Shown one piece after another: positions 53,361 to 64,000 of a DNA stretch of 64,000 nucleotides. Position 1 is the first letter of the stretch; each line of letters starts with the position of its first letter. Location of the stretch: NCBI RefSeq assembly GCF_005796185.1, contig NZ_VAHM01000015.1:37972-101971 (forward strand), in the 5' to 3' direction. Source of the stretch: Pseudarthrobacter sp. NamB4 (GTDB taxonomy: Bacteria > Actinomycetota > Actinomycetes > Actinomycetales > Micrococcaceae). The translations under genes and the position numbers were made by a program. The notes beneath the pieces were generated by a model. The model was not told the origin of the DNA and searched no databases. It worked only from the letters and a program-made list of their open reading frames with translations.

Positions 53361-54146
53361 CTAAGCCTGTGAGGCCGCCTGCGGCAGGGCGTCAAGGGAC
53401 GGCAGCGCCGTTCCCGTAACCGGCTGGAGGGCAGTAACCGTGGCGTAGCCCGCCGCCAGCAAGGCCGCGTCACTGCGCGGATCGGGCGTTTCCGTGGTGT
53501 CCGCGATAGCTAGGCGCACGTGCTGCTGCCCCCGTTCGGCGAGGGTGGTCTGGACGATGCCGAACCTGGTCAGCGTGGCGGTGCGGAACTCCGGCAGGTC
53601 CGGCCCGGCACTGTTGGGGACGTTAAGGTTCAGGACGCTTCCCGCCTCCTGCTCCATCAGGAACGGCAGCAGGCCGGTGGCCAGCCGCGCGGCTGTGTCC
53701 CAGTGGATCTTCTTTGGATGCATGCCCGTGTCCAGTGACACCGCCATGCCGCGTCCGTCGTTGATGCCGGCGGTGAGCGCCGCTCCAACGGTTCCTGAGT
53801 GCAGGATGGCCCGTCCAACGTTCGCCCCGCGGTTGACGCCGGACAGGACGATGTCCGGCGGGGGGCCGAACGCGCCGTGGGTGGCAATCATGGAGATGAA
53901 GGCCGGTGCGCCGTGGACGGCGTACGCTTCAACGCCGTCCAGGTCCTCCAGCTGGCGCTCTTCTATCGTGATCTTCCCGTCTTCTTCCACTGCAGTGATC
54001 GAGGAGCTGCTGCCGCTGGCCTCGGAGGCGGGGGCGGCCACCACCACGCTCAGACCCACGCGCACTGCCGCGGCAGCCAACGCATGCAGGCCGGGGGAGC
54101 CGATGCCGTCGTCGTTGGTAATCAGGACACGCGTGGATTTGTTCAT
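53361..54146 (-). CDS. surE: 5'/3'-nucleotidase SurE
   Basis: 261 residues, SurE fold. RVLITNDDGIGSPGLHAL carries the paired Asp metal ligands. Other family motifs: AAPASEASGSSSSIT and DIVLSGVNRGANVGRAILHSGTVGAA. Hydrolyses nucleoside monophosphates and sometimes polyphosphate. The ATG overlaps the PfkB gene stop by four bases, so the two are coupled. Confidence 0.93.
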   Translation of the reverse strand: MNKSTRVLITNDDGIGSPGLHALAAAAVRVGLSVVVAAPASEASGSSSSITAVEEDGKITIEERQLEDLDGVEAYAVHGAPAFISMIATHGAFGPPPDIVLSGVNRGANVGRAILHSGTVGAALTAGINDGRGMAVSLDTGMHPKKIHWDTAARLATGLLPFLMEQEAGSVLNLNVPNSAGPDLPEFRTATLTRFGIVQTTLAERGQQHVRLAIADTTETPDPRSDAALLAAGYATVTALQPVTGTALPSLDALPQAASQA

Positions 54147-55129
54147 GATTTCCTGACCTTTCGTGCCAGCTCATCGGGGCTCAGCTGTTCTGCCGGTTCG
54201 TCTTCACTCGTGTCATCCAGCGGAACGATCTTCACGAGCTTGGCCACTTCACGGATCGCCGACGCCTCGCCGGAACCCAGGCCGTGGCGCGTGACGTTGT
54301 GCGCGCCGGCCGCCGTGCCCAGGACAACGGCATCGTGCAGGCTTCCGTGGTCAGCCAGCACGGCGGCCACGCCGGCGGTGAGCGAATCGCCGGCGCCGCT
54401 GGTTTCCACCGCTTCAAACTGCGGGACGTGGATTTCGCTGATCTCGCCGTCGCTGAGGAACAGGGAGGGCAGCTTGGCGCGGGTGATGATGACCGATTCC
54501 GCGCCCTCCGCCGCGAGGGCGTGCATCGCTTCAATCAACTGGTCTGTTTCCGAAGCGCTGGCACGGCCAGTGTCCACAACCTCGGAGTCGGACATCTTCA
54601 CCACTGACGGCTTCCCGGCCAGGATTCCCTTCAGCCTCTCGCCCGCGAGGTCGGCGACGACGGTGCATCCGGCGGTGCGCAGGTCGGCAGTGAGCCGCCG
54701 GTACATGTCCGGCGGCACCGAATCCTCCCGGCCGGTGCCGCTGAGAATCACGGTTTCCGCCTTCATTCCCGCCTGCAGCGTCAGCCCGTAAAGTTCGTCC
54801 AGCTCGTGGCGGGTTAGTTGGTGGCCGGGCGATTCCGCCACCACATCGCGCTCGCCGCTGCGCCGGTCATGCACGTAGGCCCCGCTGTTCCCTTCGCCGG
54901 AAACAGGCAGCACCGTTACTCCTTCGTCGTCAATCAGGTGCTTCAGGATGCGTCCCGTTTCTCCGGAGAAGACCCCGCACATGGTCACCTCAGCGCCCAG
55001 GGCCTTCAGCATGCGGGCCTGCCAGACCCCTTGGCCCCCGGCGTGGATGTGGATGTCGGGGGTGCCGTCCACTTCCTCCACCGTGACGGTCAGGACAGGG
55101 GACGGAGCGAAAATTACTACGGACCCCAT
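54143..55129 (-). CDS. PfkB-family carbohydrate kinase (1-phosphofructokinase-like)
   Basis: 328 residues. Ribokinase-family motifs: GGQGVWQARMLKALGAEV near the N-terminus and GAGDSLTAGVAAVLA with the catalytic Asp at the C-terminus; overall closest to the 1-phosphofructokinase/tagatose-6-phosphate kinase group. The start overlaps a truncated metallo-beta-lactamase-fold gene by 13 bases, and the end overlaps surE. A nucleoside- or phosphosugar-related role with SurE is possible; substrate not assigned. Confidence 0.87.
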   Translation of the reverse strand: MGSVVIFAPSPVLTVTVEEVDGTPDIHIHAGGQGVWQARMLKALGAEVTMCGVFSGETGRILKHLIDDEGVTVLPVSGEGNSGAYVHDRRSGERDVVAESPGHQLTRHELDELYGLTLQAGMKAETVILSGTGREDSVPPDMYRRLTADLRTAGCTVVADLAGERLKGILAGKPSVVKMSDSEVVDTGRASASETDQLIEAMHALAAEGAESVIITRAKLPSLFLSDGEISEIHVPQFEAVETSGAGDSLTAGVAAVLADHGSLHDAVVLGTAAGAHNVTRHGLGSGEASAIREVAKLVKIVPLDDTSEDEPAEQLSPDELARKVRKS

Positions 55130-55302
55130 GGTTCACCCGCCTGCGGGTCTGCAACGTGGTTGATCCGCACGCCGACGTCCGCCACCGCCTTGTCCACCCG
55201 GTCCGTGTCCCGCTGGGGATCGATGACGACGCCCACCTCGCCGTCATGCACCAGGTAGGTGCGGTCGCCGAGCTGGGGCGTTTCGATGGTGACGACTTCC
55301 AT
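55117..55302 (-). pseudogene. Truncated MBL-fold hydrolase N-terminus
   Basis: A 61-residue frame with a strong GAGGAGGAATCCGGC site. EVVTIETPQLGDRTYLVHDG and VGVVIDPQRDTDRV are the N-terminal strands of GloB/persulfide-dioxygenase-type metallo-beta-lactamase proteins. The frame stops after RINHVADPQAGEPWGP, exactly where the metal-binding HxHxDH should come. Probably a gene remnant whose translation now leads into the PfkB gene by a 13-base overlap. Confidence 0.7.
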
Positions 55303-55393
55303 GCCGGATTCCTCCTCGAATGGCATTGGCCTGCTCTTCACGCTACCGTCCGGGATCTGCGGCCGGTACCCCTGCCGTACCACCCGCCAGCGG

Positions 55394-55431
55394 AAGCGGA
55401 CGACGGCGGGTGGTCTCGCCGTCGTCCGCTT
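55394..55431. terminator. Dispersed palindrome, copy 4
   Basis: AAGCGGACGACGGCG (55394-55408) pairs with 55417-55431 over 15 bp around an 8-nt loop; TGCTTTAT follows on the plus strand. It lies just after the DUF427 gene (minus strand). Confidence 0.8.
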
Positions 55432-55466
55432 GCTTTATGTAGTTATCGCCTTGGGCAAGGACTCTG

Positions 55467-55751
55467 TTAGTCCTCGATGGTCACTCCGCGCCAAAACGCG
55501 ATCCGGTCCTCGATCTGCTTCGCGCGCGGTTTCGGATTGGGGTAGAACCAGGCGCCGTCCACGTTCAGCTTCCCGTCCACTTCCAGCGTGTGATAGCTGG
55601 CCCTGCCCTTCCACGGGCAGACCGAATACAGGTCGCTGTCCCGCAGGTAGCCGGCGTTGACGGCGTCGCGCGGGAAGTAATGGTTGCCCTCCACCACCAC
55701 GGTGTCCGTGGATTCGGCGATTACTATTCCGTTCCAGATGGCCCTTACCAT
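55467..55751 (-). CDS. DUF427 domain protein
   Basis: 94 residues, a single DUF427 domain: VRAIWNGIVIAESTDTVVVEGNHYFPRDAV, then CPWKGRASYHTLEVDG and AAWYYP-like GAWFYPNPKPRAKQIEDRIAFW. ATG at 55751 follows AAAGGGATCAAC; longer versions are rejected. Family function is undefined. Confidence 0.9.
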   Translation of the reverse strand: MVRAIWNGIVIAESTDTVVVEGNHYFPRDAVNAGYLRDSDLYSVCPWKGRASYHTLEVDGKLNVDGAWFYPNPKPRAKQIEDRIAFWRGVTIED

Positions 55752-55873
55752 GTTGATCCCTTTCGTTGGGGTGCTGCCGCACTCTGAGTGCGCCGCGGGT
55801 CGTAGGGATGCCAACGGGATAGGGGGCGCACTTGTTCCCGGCAGGCGCTTCCGGCCGGGCTGGACTCGGCTGC

Positions 55874-56065
55874 ATGGGGGACAACAACGCGCTTGAAGGA
55901 CATCCCACACCGAAGCGGACCCGGCTCCCGGGCGCGCTCCTGCCGGTAGCGGGGCTTGTCATAGCCCTGGTGGGGATGCTGATCCCCTGGATCAACCGGA
56001 ACACCTACATCAGCTGGTTCTCCTACGCGCCGTTGAGCAGCCTGCCCATCGCCGATACGCAATAA
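55874..56065 (+). CDS. Small single-span membrane protein
   Basis: 63 residues: a charged start (MGDNNALEGHPTPKRTR), one hydrophobic helix (LPGALLPVAGLVIALVGMLI), then PWINRNTYISWFSYAP and a short tail. No clear ribosome site is visible. Weakly supported but plausible small actinobacterial membrane protein; the pattern of an aromatic motif after the helix looks selected. Confidence 0.55.
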   Translation: MGDNNALEGHPTPKRTRLPGALLPVAGLVIALVGMLIPWINRNTYISWFSYAPLSSLPIADTQ

Positions 56066-56074
56066 GCGCGGCGC

Positions 56075-57301
56075 TTAGGCCTTGGCAGGCGCGGATCCGG
56101 CCAGCTGGCGCTGCCGGTGCAGGTAGTCGAACAGCTGGCGCAGCCCGAACGACCATTCCGGCAGTTCCTCGGTGCGGCCCACCTGGTTGATGAGCGAGCC
56201 AAGGTGCCGGCTGCTGATGGTCACAACGTCTCCCGCATGGTGGGTGAAGCCCTGACCCGGCTCGTCCCGGTCCTGCGTCGGTGCGAAAAGCGTGCCGGTG
56301 TAGAGCGCGAAACCGTCCGGGTACTGGTGGTGCCGCCCGCGGGTTGCCGCCACCAGTTCCTCAAAGGGCCTGCTGATCCTGGCCACGGAGTTGCGGCCCT
56401 CCAGCACGTAGCCGTCTTCACCCTCCACCCGCAGCAGGATCTCCTCGTCGCGGAGGGTGTTTAGGCTGAAGTCTCCGTCAAACAGCCGGATGAAGGGGCC
56501 CAGCGCGCTGGATGCATTGTTGTCCTTCGCCTTGCCCAGCAGCAGGGCGCTCCGGCCTTCAACGTCGCGCAGGTTGACATCGTTGCCCAGCATGGCGCCC
56601 ACCACCGAGCCCTCGGACGTCGCCACCAGCACCAGCTCCGGTTCCGGGTTGTTCCAGTGCGAGAACGAGGGAATTCCCACCTGCGCACCGAGCCCCACCG
56701 AGGACAGCACGGGCGCCTTGGTGAACACTTCAGGGTCCGGGCCGATGCCCACCTCAAGGTACTGCGACCACAGCCCTTCCTGGATCAGCACCTTCTTCGC
56801 CTCGGCTGCTTCGGGGGAGCCCGGGCGGATGGCGGCGATACTGCCGCCCAGCGCCTTCGCCACCAGTTCCCGGGTCTGCTGCGCCCGGCTCACGTCGCCG
56901 CCGCAGCGCTCCTCGATCACCCGCTCGATCATGCTGTCCACGAAGGTCACGCCGCAGGCCTTGATGACCTGCAAGTCCACTGGTGCCAGCAGATGGGGCC
57001 GGGTGCTGTCGCGTTGCAGGGAGGCTTCGATGACTTCCGACGCCGTCCACCGCTTAGCCGTCATCGCGGCACGGACATCGGCCACCAGGGCGGGACGTTC
57101 CAGGAGTTCCGAGACCGTTCCGGCGAGAGGCTGGAGGTCAAAGATGTCATCGCCCTGGACCGCGACCACGCGCGGGCCGGACGTCTCCATGTCCCAGATC
57201 CGGCCGACCAGGAGCGCGGAATCGGCATCCTCGGGGAGGACGGACAGGGGGCTGGTGTTCGCCTCGGTGCGGTCGGTACCTGGCGGTTGGCTTGGGGGCA
57301 C
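56075..57301 (-). CDS. Fumarylacetoacetate hydrolase family protein
   Basis: 408 residues. The FAH C-terminal fold is shown by KACGVTFVDSMIERV, EVFTKAPVLSS, and the acidic metal ligands in NNPEPELVLV, MLGNDVNLRDVEGR and KAKDNNASSALGPF. The longer form with ~110 extra N-terminal residues resembles sugar-acid dehydratase/fumarylacetoacetase-like proteins. GTG at 57301 chosen for AAAGAGG upstream. Reaction unknown; probably acts on a 2-oxo acid or keto-deoxy sugar acid. Confidence 0.85.
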   Translation of the reverse strand: MPPSQPPGTDRTEANTSPLSVLPEDADSALLVGRIWDMETSGPRVVAVQGDDIFDLQPLAGTVSELLERPALVADVRAAMTAKRWTASEVIEASLQRDSTRPHLLAPVDLQVIKACGVTFVDSMIERVIEERCGGDVSRAQQTRELVAKALGGSIAAIRPGSPEAAEAKKVLIQEGLWSQYLEVGIGPDPEVFTKAPVLSSVGLGAQVGIPSFSHWNNPEPELVLVATSEGSVVGAMLGNDVNLRDVEGRSALLLGKAKDNNASSALGPFIRLFDGDFSLNTLRDEEILLRVEGEDGYVLEGRNSVARISRPFEELVAATRGRHHQYPDGFALYTGTLFAPTQDRDEPGQGFTHHAGDVVTISSRHLGSLINQVGRTEELPEWSFGLRQLFDYLHRQRQLAGSAPAKA

Positions 57302-57389
57302 GCTTGCTACCTCTTTCCATGGGTGGCCGGAGTCGCTTTGGGAATCATAAGCCAGCCTGCGGACGGGGCAGTCCATAACGTTTTGCTGC

Positions 57390-57437
57390 AGGCGAGGCGT
57401 ACGACGGCGGTGCCTTCCCGTCGTCGTACGTCCGCCT
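57390..57437. repeat. Dispersed palindrome, diverged copy 5
   Basis: CGTACGACG (57398-57406) pairs with 57422-57430, and AGGCG/CGCCT (57390-57394, 57433-57437) with one imperfect junction. It lies between divergently read genes, upstream of both, so it is not an obvious terminator of either. Confidence 0.55.
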
Positions 57438-57516
57438 CAAGTGGCGTGCAATTTTGCATCCCGCACCGTAACCGGGTATGGTGTGAGCCGTGTCACCGAC
57501 CAGTGGCACGTGCTTA

Positions 57517-57715
57517 TGATCTGCGGCGGGAGAGTCCTGCCGGTACGTTCTGCAGGCGCCGTAGGAGCAAATCCTCCCCAGGAATCTCTCAGGCCCACGT
57601 ACCGCCGCGGCAAGGCAACTCTGGAAAGCAGTCCGGGCAACCGGACTCACCGACGGTGCAAGTGGCGCGCTGCTGAACAGCAGGGCACTACAAAACTCTC
57701 AGGTCCAATACAGAG
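57517..57715 (+). ncRNA. Tandem glycine riboswitch
   Basis: Two aptamers precede gcvP. Aptamer 1: GCGGGAGAGTCCTGCC (~57524-57542), CGCCGTAGGAGCAAATCC, and AGGAATCTCTCAGGC. Aptamer 2: CTCTGGAAAGCAGTCC, CACCGACGGTGCAAGT, and CAAAACTCTCAGGTCC. The repeated CTCTCAGG and GGAGAG/GGAAAG cores are diagnostic. Glycine binding would turn on the gcv operon. Boundaries are approximate. Confidence 0.9.
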
Positions 57716-57774
57716 CGGGGAGGAACCCGAATCAAAGTGGCAGCATATGCCACCTGAATTATGGAGTTCCTCTC

Positions 57775-60627
<2,853 letters not shown>

Positions 60628-60636
60628 GGACTTCCG

Positions 60637-61758
60637 ATGACTGAGAACTACACCGCGCTCTACGAGCAGCACAAGATTGCCGGCGCCTCCTTCACCGACT
60701 TCGGCGGTTGGCAGATGCCCCTTAAGTACAGCTCGGAGCTGGCCGAACACCGCGCCGTTCGCAACGCCGCGGGTCTGTTCGACCTCTCACACATGGGCGA
60801 AATCTGGGTCACCGGCCCGGACGCCGCACCGTTCCTGGATTACGCGCTGGTGGGCAAGCTGTCCGCCGCGGCGGTGGGCAAGGCAAAATATTCGCTGATC
60901 TGCCAGGAAGACGGCGGCATCATCGACGACCTCATCACGTACCGCCGGGGCGAAGAGAAGTACCTCGTGGTCCCTAACGCGGGCAACGCCGCGGTAGTCG
61001 CCGCAGCACTTGCCGAGCGGGCCGCCAACTTCAACGTCAAGGTGCAGGACGTCTCCGCTGAAACCTCCCTCATCGCGGTCCAGGGTCCGAACGCCGAAGC
61101 CATCCTGCTGACGCTGGTCCCGGCCGAACAGCACTCATTAGTGACCGAACTGAAGTACTACGCCGCCGTTGAGGTGGAGATCAACGGCCAGGACCTGCTG
61201 CTGGCCCGCACCGGCTACACCGGCGAGGATGGCTTCGAGATCTACATCCCGAACGAGGACGCTGCCGGACTGTGGGACGCCCTGCTGGAAGTTGGCGCCG
61301 GGCACGGGCTCATCCCCGCTGGCCTTGCCTGCCGCGACTCGCTCCGTCTCGAGGCCGGCATGCCGCTCTACGGCAATGAGCTGTCGCGTGAGGGCAACCC
61401 GTACGCCGCAGGCCTGGGCCCTGTGGTTTCGCTGGCCAAGGAATCCGACTTCGTGGGCAAGGCGGTCCTGGCCGAGCTCAAAGCACTGGGAGCCGGCTCC
61501 ACCTCCGGCCGCAAACTCGTGGGCCTCAAGGGCCTGGGCCGCCGCGCCGGCCGGAGCCACTACCCCGTCCTCAAGGATGGCACGGTCGTGGGCGAGGTGA
61601 CCTCCGGCCAGCCAAGCCCCACCCTCGGCTACCCGATTGCCCTGGCCTATGTCGACGTCGAACACTCCGAACCCGGCACCGCCCTGGACGTCGACCTCCG
61701 CGGCAAGCCGGAGCCCTTCGAAGTAGTAGCCCTCCCGTTCTACAAGCGCCAAAAGTAA
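60637..61758 (+). CDS. gcvT: Aminomethyltransferase, T protein
   Basis: 373 residues. Transfers the C1 unit from GcvH-bound aminomethyl-lipoyl to tetrahydrofolate and releases ammonia. Features: [56 protein letters not shown], and [18 protein letters not shown]. Starts 9 bp after gcvP with ACTAAGGACTTCCG upstream. Confidence 0.97.
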   Translation: MTENYTALYEQHKIAGASFTDFGGWQMPLKYSSELAEHRAVRNAAGLFDLSHMGEIWVTGPDAAPFLDYALVGKLSAAAVGKAKYSLICQEDGGIIDDLITYRRGEEKYLVVPNAGNAAVVAAALAERAANFNVKVQDVSAETSLIAVQGPNAEAILLTLVPAEQHSLVTELKYYAAVEVEINGQDLLLARTGYTGEDGFEIYIPNEDAAGLWDALLEVGAGHGLIPAGLACRDSLRLEAGMPLYGNELSREGNPYAAGLGPVVSLAKESDFVGKAVLAELKALGAGSTSGRKLVGLKGLGRRAGRSHYPVLKDGTVVGEVTSGQPSPTLGYPIALAYVDVEHSEPGTALDVDLRGKPEPFEVVALPFYKRQK

Positions 61759-61765
61759 CGCTCCA

Positions 61766-61835
61766 TCACTTGATGTCGGGTGTATCCAAACCCTCCGTCA
61801 CTTGATGTCGGGTTTGGCCAAACCCTCTCTCACTT
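61766..61835 (+). repeat. 32-bp tandem repeat, about 2.2 copies
   Basis: TCACTTGATGTCGGG begins at 61766 and again at 61798, and TCACTT begins a third unit at 61830, so the period is 32 bp. The second unit contains the perfect 16-bp palindrome GGGTTTGGCCAAACCC (61810-61825); the first has a diverged version (61778-61793). It fills the gcvT-gcvH gap. Confidence 0.8.
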
Positions 61836-61861
61836 TTCAAAACCAACCTAAGGAAATACAC

Positions 61862-62245
61862 ATGGCAAAAGTTGTTGCTGAACTTAAATACTCCGCCGAG
61901 CACGAATGGGTTGCTGCTGACGGATCCGGCCCCGCCAACATCGGCATCTCTGCTGTGGCCGCCGAAGCACTGGGCGACATCGTGTACGTGGACCTGCCTG
62001 AGGTGGGCTCCACGGTGACCGCGGGGGAGACCTGCGGCGAAGTGGAATCCACCAAATCCGTCTCCGACCTCTACGCCCCCGTCACCGGCGAAGTAGTGGA
62101 AATCAACGACGAAGTAGTCTCGGACCCCGCCCTGATCAACAACGATCCCTATGGCGCCGGCTGGCTCTTCAAGGTCTCCGTCACCGAAGAAGGCCCCCTG
62201 ATGTCCGCTGAAGAGTACGCCTCGGCCAACGGCGGCGAACTGTGA
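61862..62245 (+). CDS. gcvH: Glycine cleavage system H protein
   Basis: 127 residues. The lipoylated lysine is in [40 protein letters not shown] and [13 protein letters not shown] are family hallmarks. The ATG at 61862 follows TAAGGAAATACAC; the longer frame would pass through the tandem repeat. The stop overlaps the glyA GTG start. Confidence 0.97.
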   Translation: MAKVVAELKYSAEHEWVAADGSGPANIGISAVAAEALGDIVYVDLPEVGSTVTAGETCGEVESTKSVSDLYAPVTGEVVEINDEVVSDPALINNDPYGAGWLFKVSVTEEGPLMSAEEYASANGGEL

Positions 62246-63561
62246 ACCCGGCAGCAGTGACAGAATTCGCCCAGGTGGTATCGCCGTCCCTGGACGCGGA
62301 CCTGTCCGCGCTGGACCCCGAGATTGCCGCGAAGATCGACGACGAACTCACCCGCCAGCGCGACGGCCTGGAGATGATCGCCTCCGAGAACCACACCGCC
62401 GTCGCCGTGATGCAGGCGCAGGGTTCGGTGCTGACCAACAAGTACGCCGAGGGCTACCCGGGCAAGCGCTACTACGGCGGCTGCGAGCACGTGGACGTCG
62501 TCGAACAGCTCGCCATCGACCGGATCAAGGCGCTCTTCGGCGCCGGGTTCGCGAACGTGCAGCCGCACTCCGGCGCGCAGGCCAATGCCTCGGTGATGCA
62601 CGCGCTGATCAAGCCGGGCGACACCATCATGGGCCTGAACCTGGCCCACGGCGGCCACCTCACCCATGGCATGAAGATCAACTTCTCCGGCAAGCTCTAC
62701 AACGTGGTCCCGTACGGCGTCCGGGAGGACACCCACACCGTGGACATGGCCGAGGTGGAGCGCCTGGCGCAGGAAACCAAGCCCGCGCTGATCGTGGCCG
62801 GCTGGTCCGCCTACGCCCGCCAGCTGGACTTCGCCGAGTTCCGCCGCATCGCTGACTCCGTGGGCGCCTACCTGATGGTGGACATGGCACACTTCGCCGG
62901 CCTGGTGGCCGCCGGGCTGCACCCGTCGCCGGTGCCGCATGCGCACGTGACCACGTCCACCACGCACAAGACCCTCGCCGGTCCCCGCGGCGGCATCATT
63001 TTGACGAACGACGCCGACATCGCCAAGAAGATCAACTCGGCTGTGTTCCCGGGCCAGCAGGGCGGCCCGCTGGAGCACGTCATCGCCGGCAAGGCCGTGG
63101 CGTTCAAGATCGCCGCGTCCGTCGAGTTCAAGGAGCGGCAGGAGCGCGTCCTCGCCGGCGCCCGGATCCTGGCCGAACGCCTGGCCCAGCCGGACGTCAC
63201 CGCCAAGGGCATCAGTGTGGTCTCCGGCGGCACCGATGTGCACCTGGTCCTCGTTGACCTGCGCAACTGCGAGCTCGACGGGCAGCAGGCCGAGGACCGG
63301 CTCGCGGCGATCGACATCACCGTCAACCGCAACGCTGTGCCGTTCGACCCGCGTCCTCCGATGGTCACTTCCGGCCTCCGGATCGGCACGCCCGCCCTGG
63401 CGACGCGCGGGTTCGGCGAGGCTGCCTTCCGCGAGGTTGCGGACATCATTGCCGAGGCTTTAACGGCCGACGCCGACACGGACCTTTCGGGGCTCCGTCA
63501 CCGCGTCGAAGCCCTGGCAACAGCCCACCCCCTTTACCCGGGCGTCGCAAACCTCGCCTGA
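62242..63561 (+). CDS. glyA: Serine hydroxymethyltransferase
   Basis: 439 residues. Interconverts glycine plus methylene-THF and serine plus THF, so it uses the C1 unit from the gcv genes. Motifs: [37 protein letters not shown], and the PLP lysine in [16 protein letters not shown] start overlapping gcvH (GTGA). This is probably a second, pathway-dedicated SHMT beside the housekeeping one; that cannot be tested here. Confidence 0.96.
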   Translation: MNPAAVTEFAQVVSPSLDADLSALDPEIAAKIDDELTRQRDGLEMIASENHTAVAVMQAQGSVLTNKYAEGYPGKRYYGGCEHVDVVEQLAIDRIKALFGAGFANVQPHSGAQANASVMHALIKPGDTIMGLNLAHGGHLTHGMKINFSGKLYNVVPYGVREDTHTVDMAEVERLAQETKPALIVAGWSAYARQLDFAEFRRIADSVGAYLMVDMAHFAGLVAAGLHPSPVPHAHVTTSTTHKTLAGPRGGIILTNDADIAKKINSAVFPGQQGGPLEHVIAGKAVAFKIAASVEFKERQERVLAGARILAERLAQPDVTAKGISVVSGGTDVHLVLVDLRNCELDGQQAEDRLAAIDITVNRNAVPFDPRPPMVTSGLRIGTPALATRGFGEAAFREVADIIAEALTADADTDLSGLRHRVEALATAHPLYPGVANLA

Positions 63562-63652
63562 GTGGCTTGTCCCGGCTCCGCCGGCCCCTCGTGCGCATGT
63601 CGCCTTGGCGACGCTCTACCCACCCATTACACGTCTCGTTAGGAATCCCACC

Positions 63653-64000
63653 ATGGCTGTTGGAGTCTTTGATCTGTTTTCGATCGGGATTGGGCCCTCT
63701 TCTTCGCATACTGTGGGGCCGATGCGGGCTGCTGCCGTTTTTGCGGAGGAGCTCAAAGGCTCCGGGAAGCTGGAGCAGGTGGCGTCGCTGCGGGTGGACT
63801 TGTATGGGTCCCTTGCCGCGACCGGGCACGGGCACGGCACCATGACCGCGGTCCTGCTGGGTTTGGAGGGGTTCCATCCGGAGCTGATTTTGCCGGCGGA
63901 GGTGGAGGAGCGGTTGGCCTCGATAGCGGGGACCGGGATCCTGCAGCTGGCCGGTTCCGTGCCGCTGCCGTACGGGGTGAAGGACATGGTGCTGCGGCCG
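63653..64000 (+). CDS. sdaA: L-serine ammonia-lyase, N-terminal part (3' end outside window)
   Basis: The first 116 codons of an iron-sulfur L-serine dehydratase: [20 protein letters not shown] and PMRAA are diagnostic of the beta domain. Converts serine to pyruvate and ammonia, the final step of the glycine-degradation operon. ATG at 63653 with AGGAATCCCACC upstream. The gene runs off the window. Confidence 0.93.
   Translation, partial: MAVGVFDLFSIGIGPSSSHTVGPMRAAAVFAEELKGSGKLEQVASLRVDLYGSLAATGHGHGTMTAVLLGLEGFHPELILPAEVEERLASIAGTGILQLAGSVPLPYGVKDMVLRP

Overview
The window looks like chromosome from a high-GC actinobacterium of the Micrococcaceae, most likely Arthrobacter, Pseudarthrobacter or a close relative. 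The evidence is G/C-ending codons, frequent GTG/TTG starts with GGAGG-type ribosome sites, and the company of a class F-like sortase, MetH, an all-in-one ECF transporter and a glycine-riboswitch gcv operon. The genus is inferred from gene content, not from a marker gene.

Layout. (1) 1-4131: end of an arabino-oligosaccharide ABC importer operon (binding protein, two permeases, GH51 arabinofuranosidase). (2) 4231-17960: catabolic cluster. Seven tightly overlapping minus-strand genes (binding lipoprotein, D-aminoacylase-type deacylase, threonine-synthase-fold PLP enzyme, SDR, phosphotriesterase-type lactonase candidate, two permeases) face a plus-strand KDG kinase and IclR regulator. They are followed by a Gfo/Idh/MocA oxidoreductase, an amidohydrolase, a binding-protein-like gene without signal peptide, a KDPG aldolase and RidA. 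Together they can be read as oxidation of an N-acyl amino sugar to its acid, deacylation, PLP-dependent deamination to 2-keto-3-deoxygluconate, phosphorylation and aldol cleavage. A shared 15-bp palindrome precedes both binding-protein genes. (3) 18030-25720: soluble Cache-domain protein and FCD-GntR regulator divergent from an operon with an amino-acid/amine permease, a three-part heme-dependent oxidative N-demethylase, a small unknown protein and a succinate-semialdehyde-type dehydrogenase. (4) 25726-30144: HPP membrane protein and a heterodimeric ABC exporter.

(5) 30145-35529: lower-GC accessory island. It holds a nuclease-NACHT (NLR-like) probable antiphage gene whose C-terminal part lies in the -1 frame behind a C CCG GGA slip sequence, a divergent membrane-anchored DUF4041/GIY-YIG gene, and a decayed copy of the metH 5' end beside the intact metH.

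(6) 35530-57301: largely core or semi-core genes: metH, glutathione-independent formaldehyde dehydrogenase, single-chain ECF transporter with lipoprotein, a sortase and its neighbouring wall-protein substrate, a spore-photoproduct-lyase homologue, secreted phosphodiesterase and phosphatase, OsmC, SRPBCC, GNAT, two tiny overlapping genes, GPP34, SurE/PfkB, and a fumarylacetoacetase-family enzyme. A palindromic element (core GGACGACGGCGGG) recurs between genes five times from 35.3 to 57.4 kb and was not seen before 35 kb. (7) 57517-64000: tandem glycine riboswitch, gcvP, gcvT, gcvH, glyA and the start of sdaA, a complete route from glycine through serine to pyruvate.

No rRNA, tRNA, CRISPR array, transposase or integrase gene was recognised.
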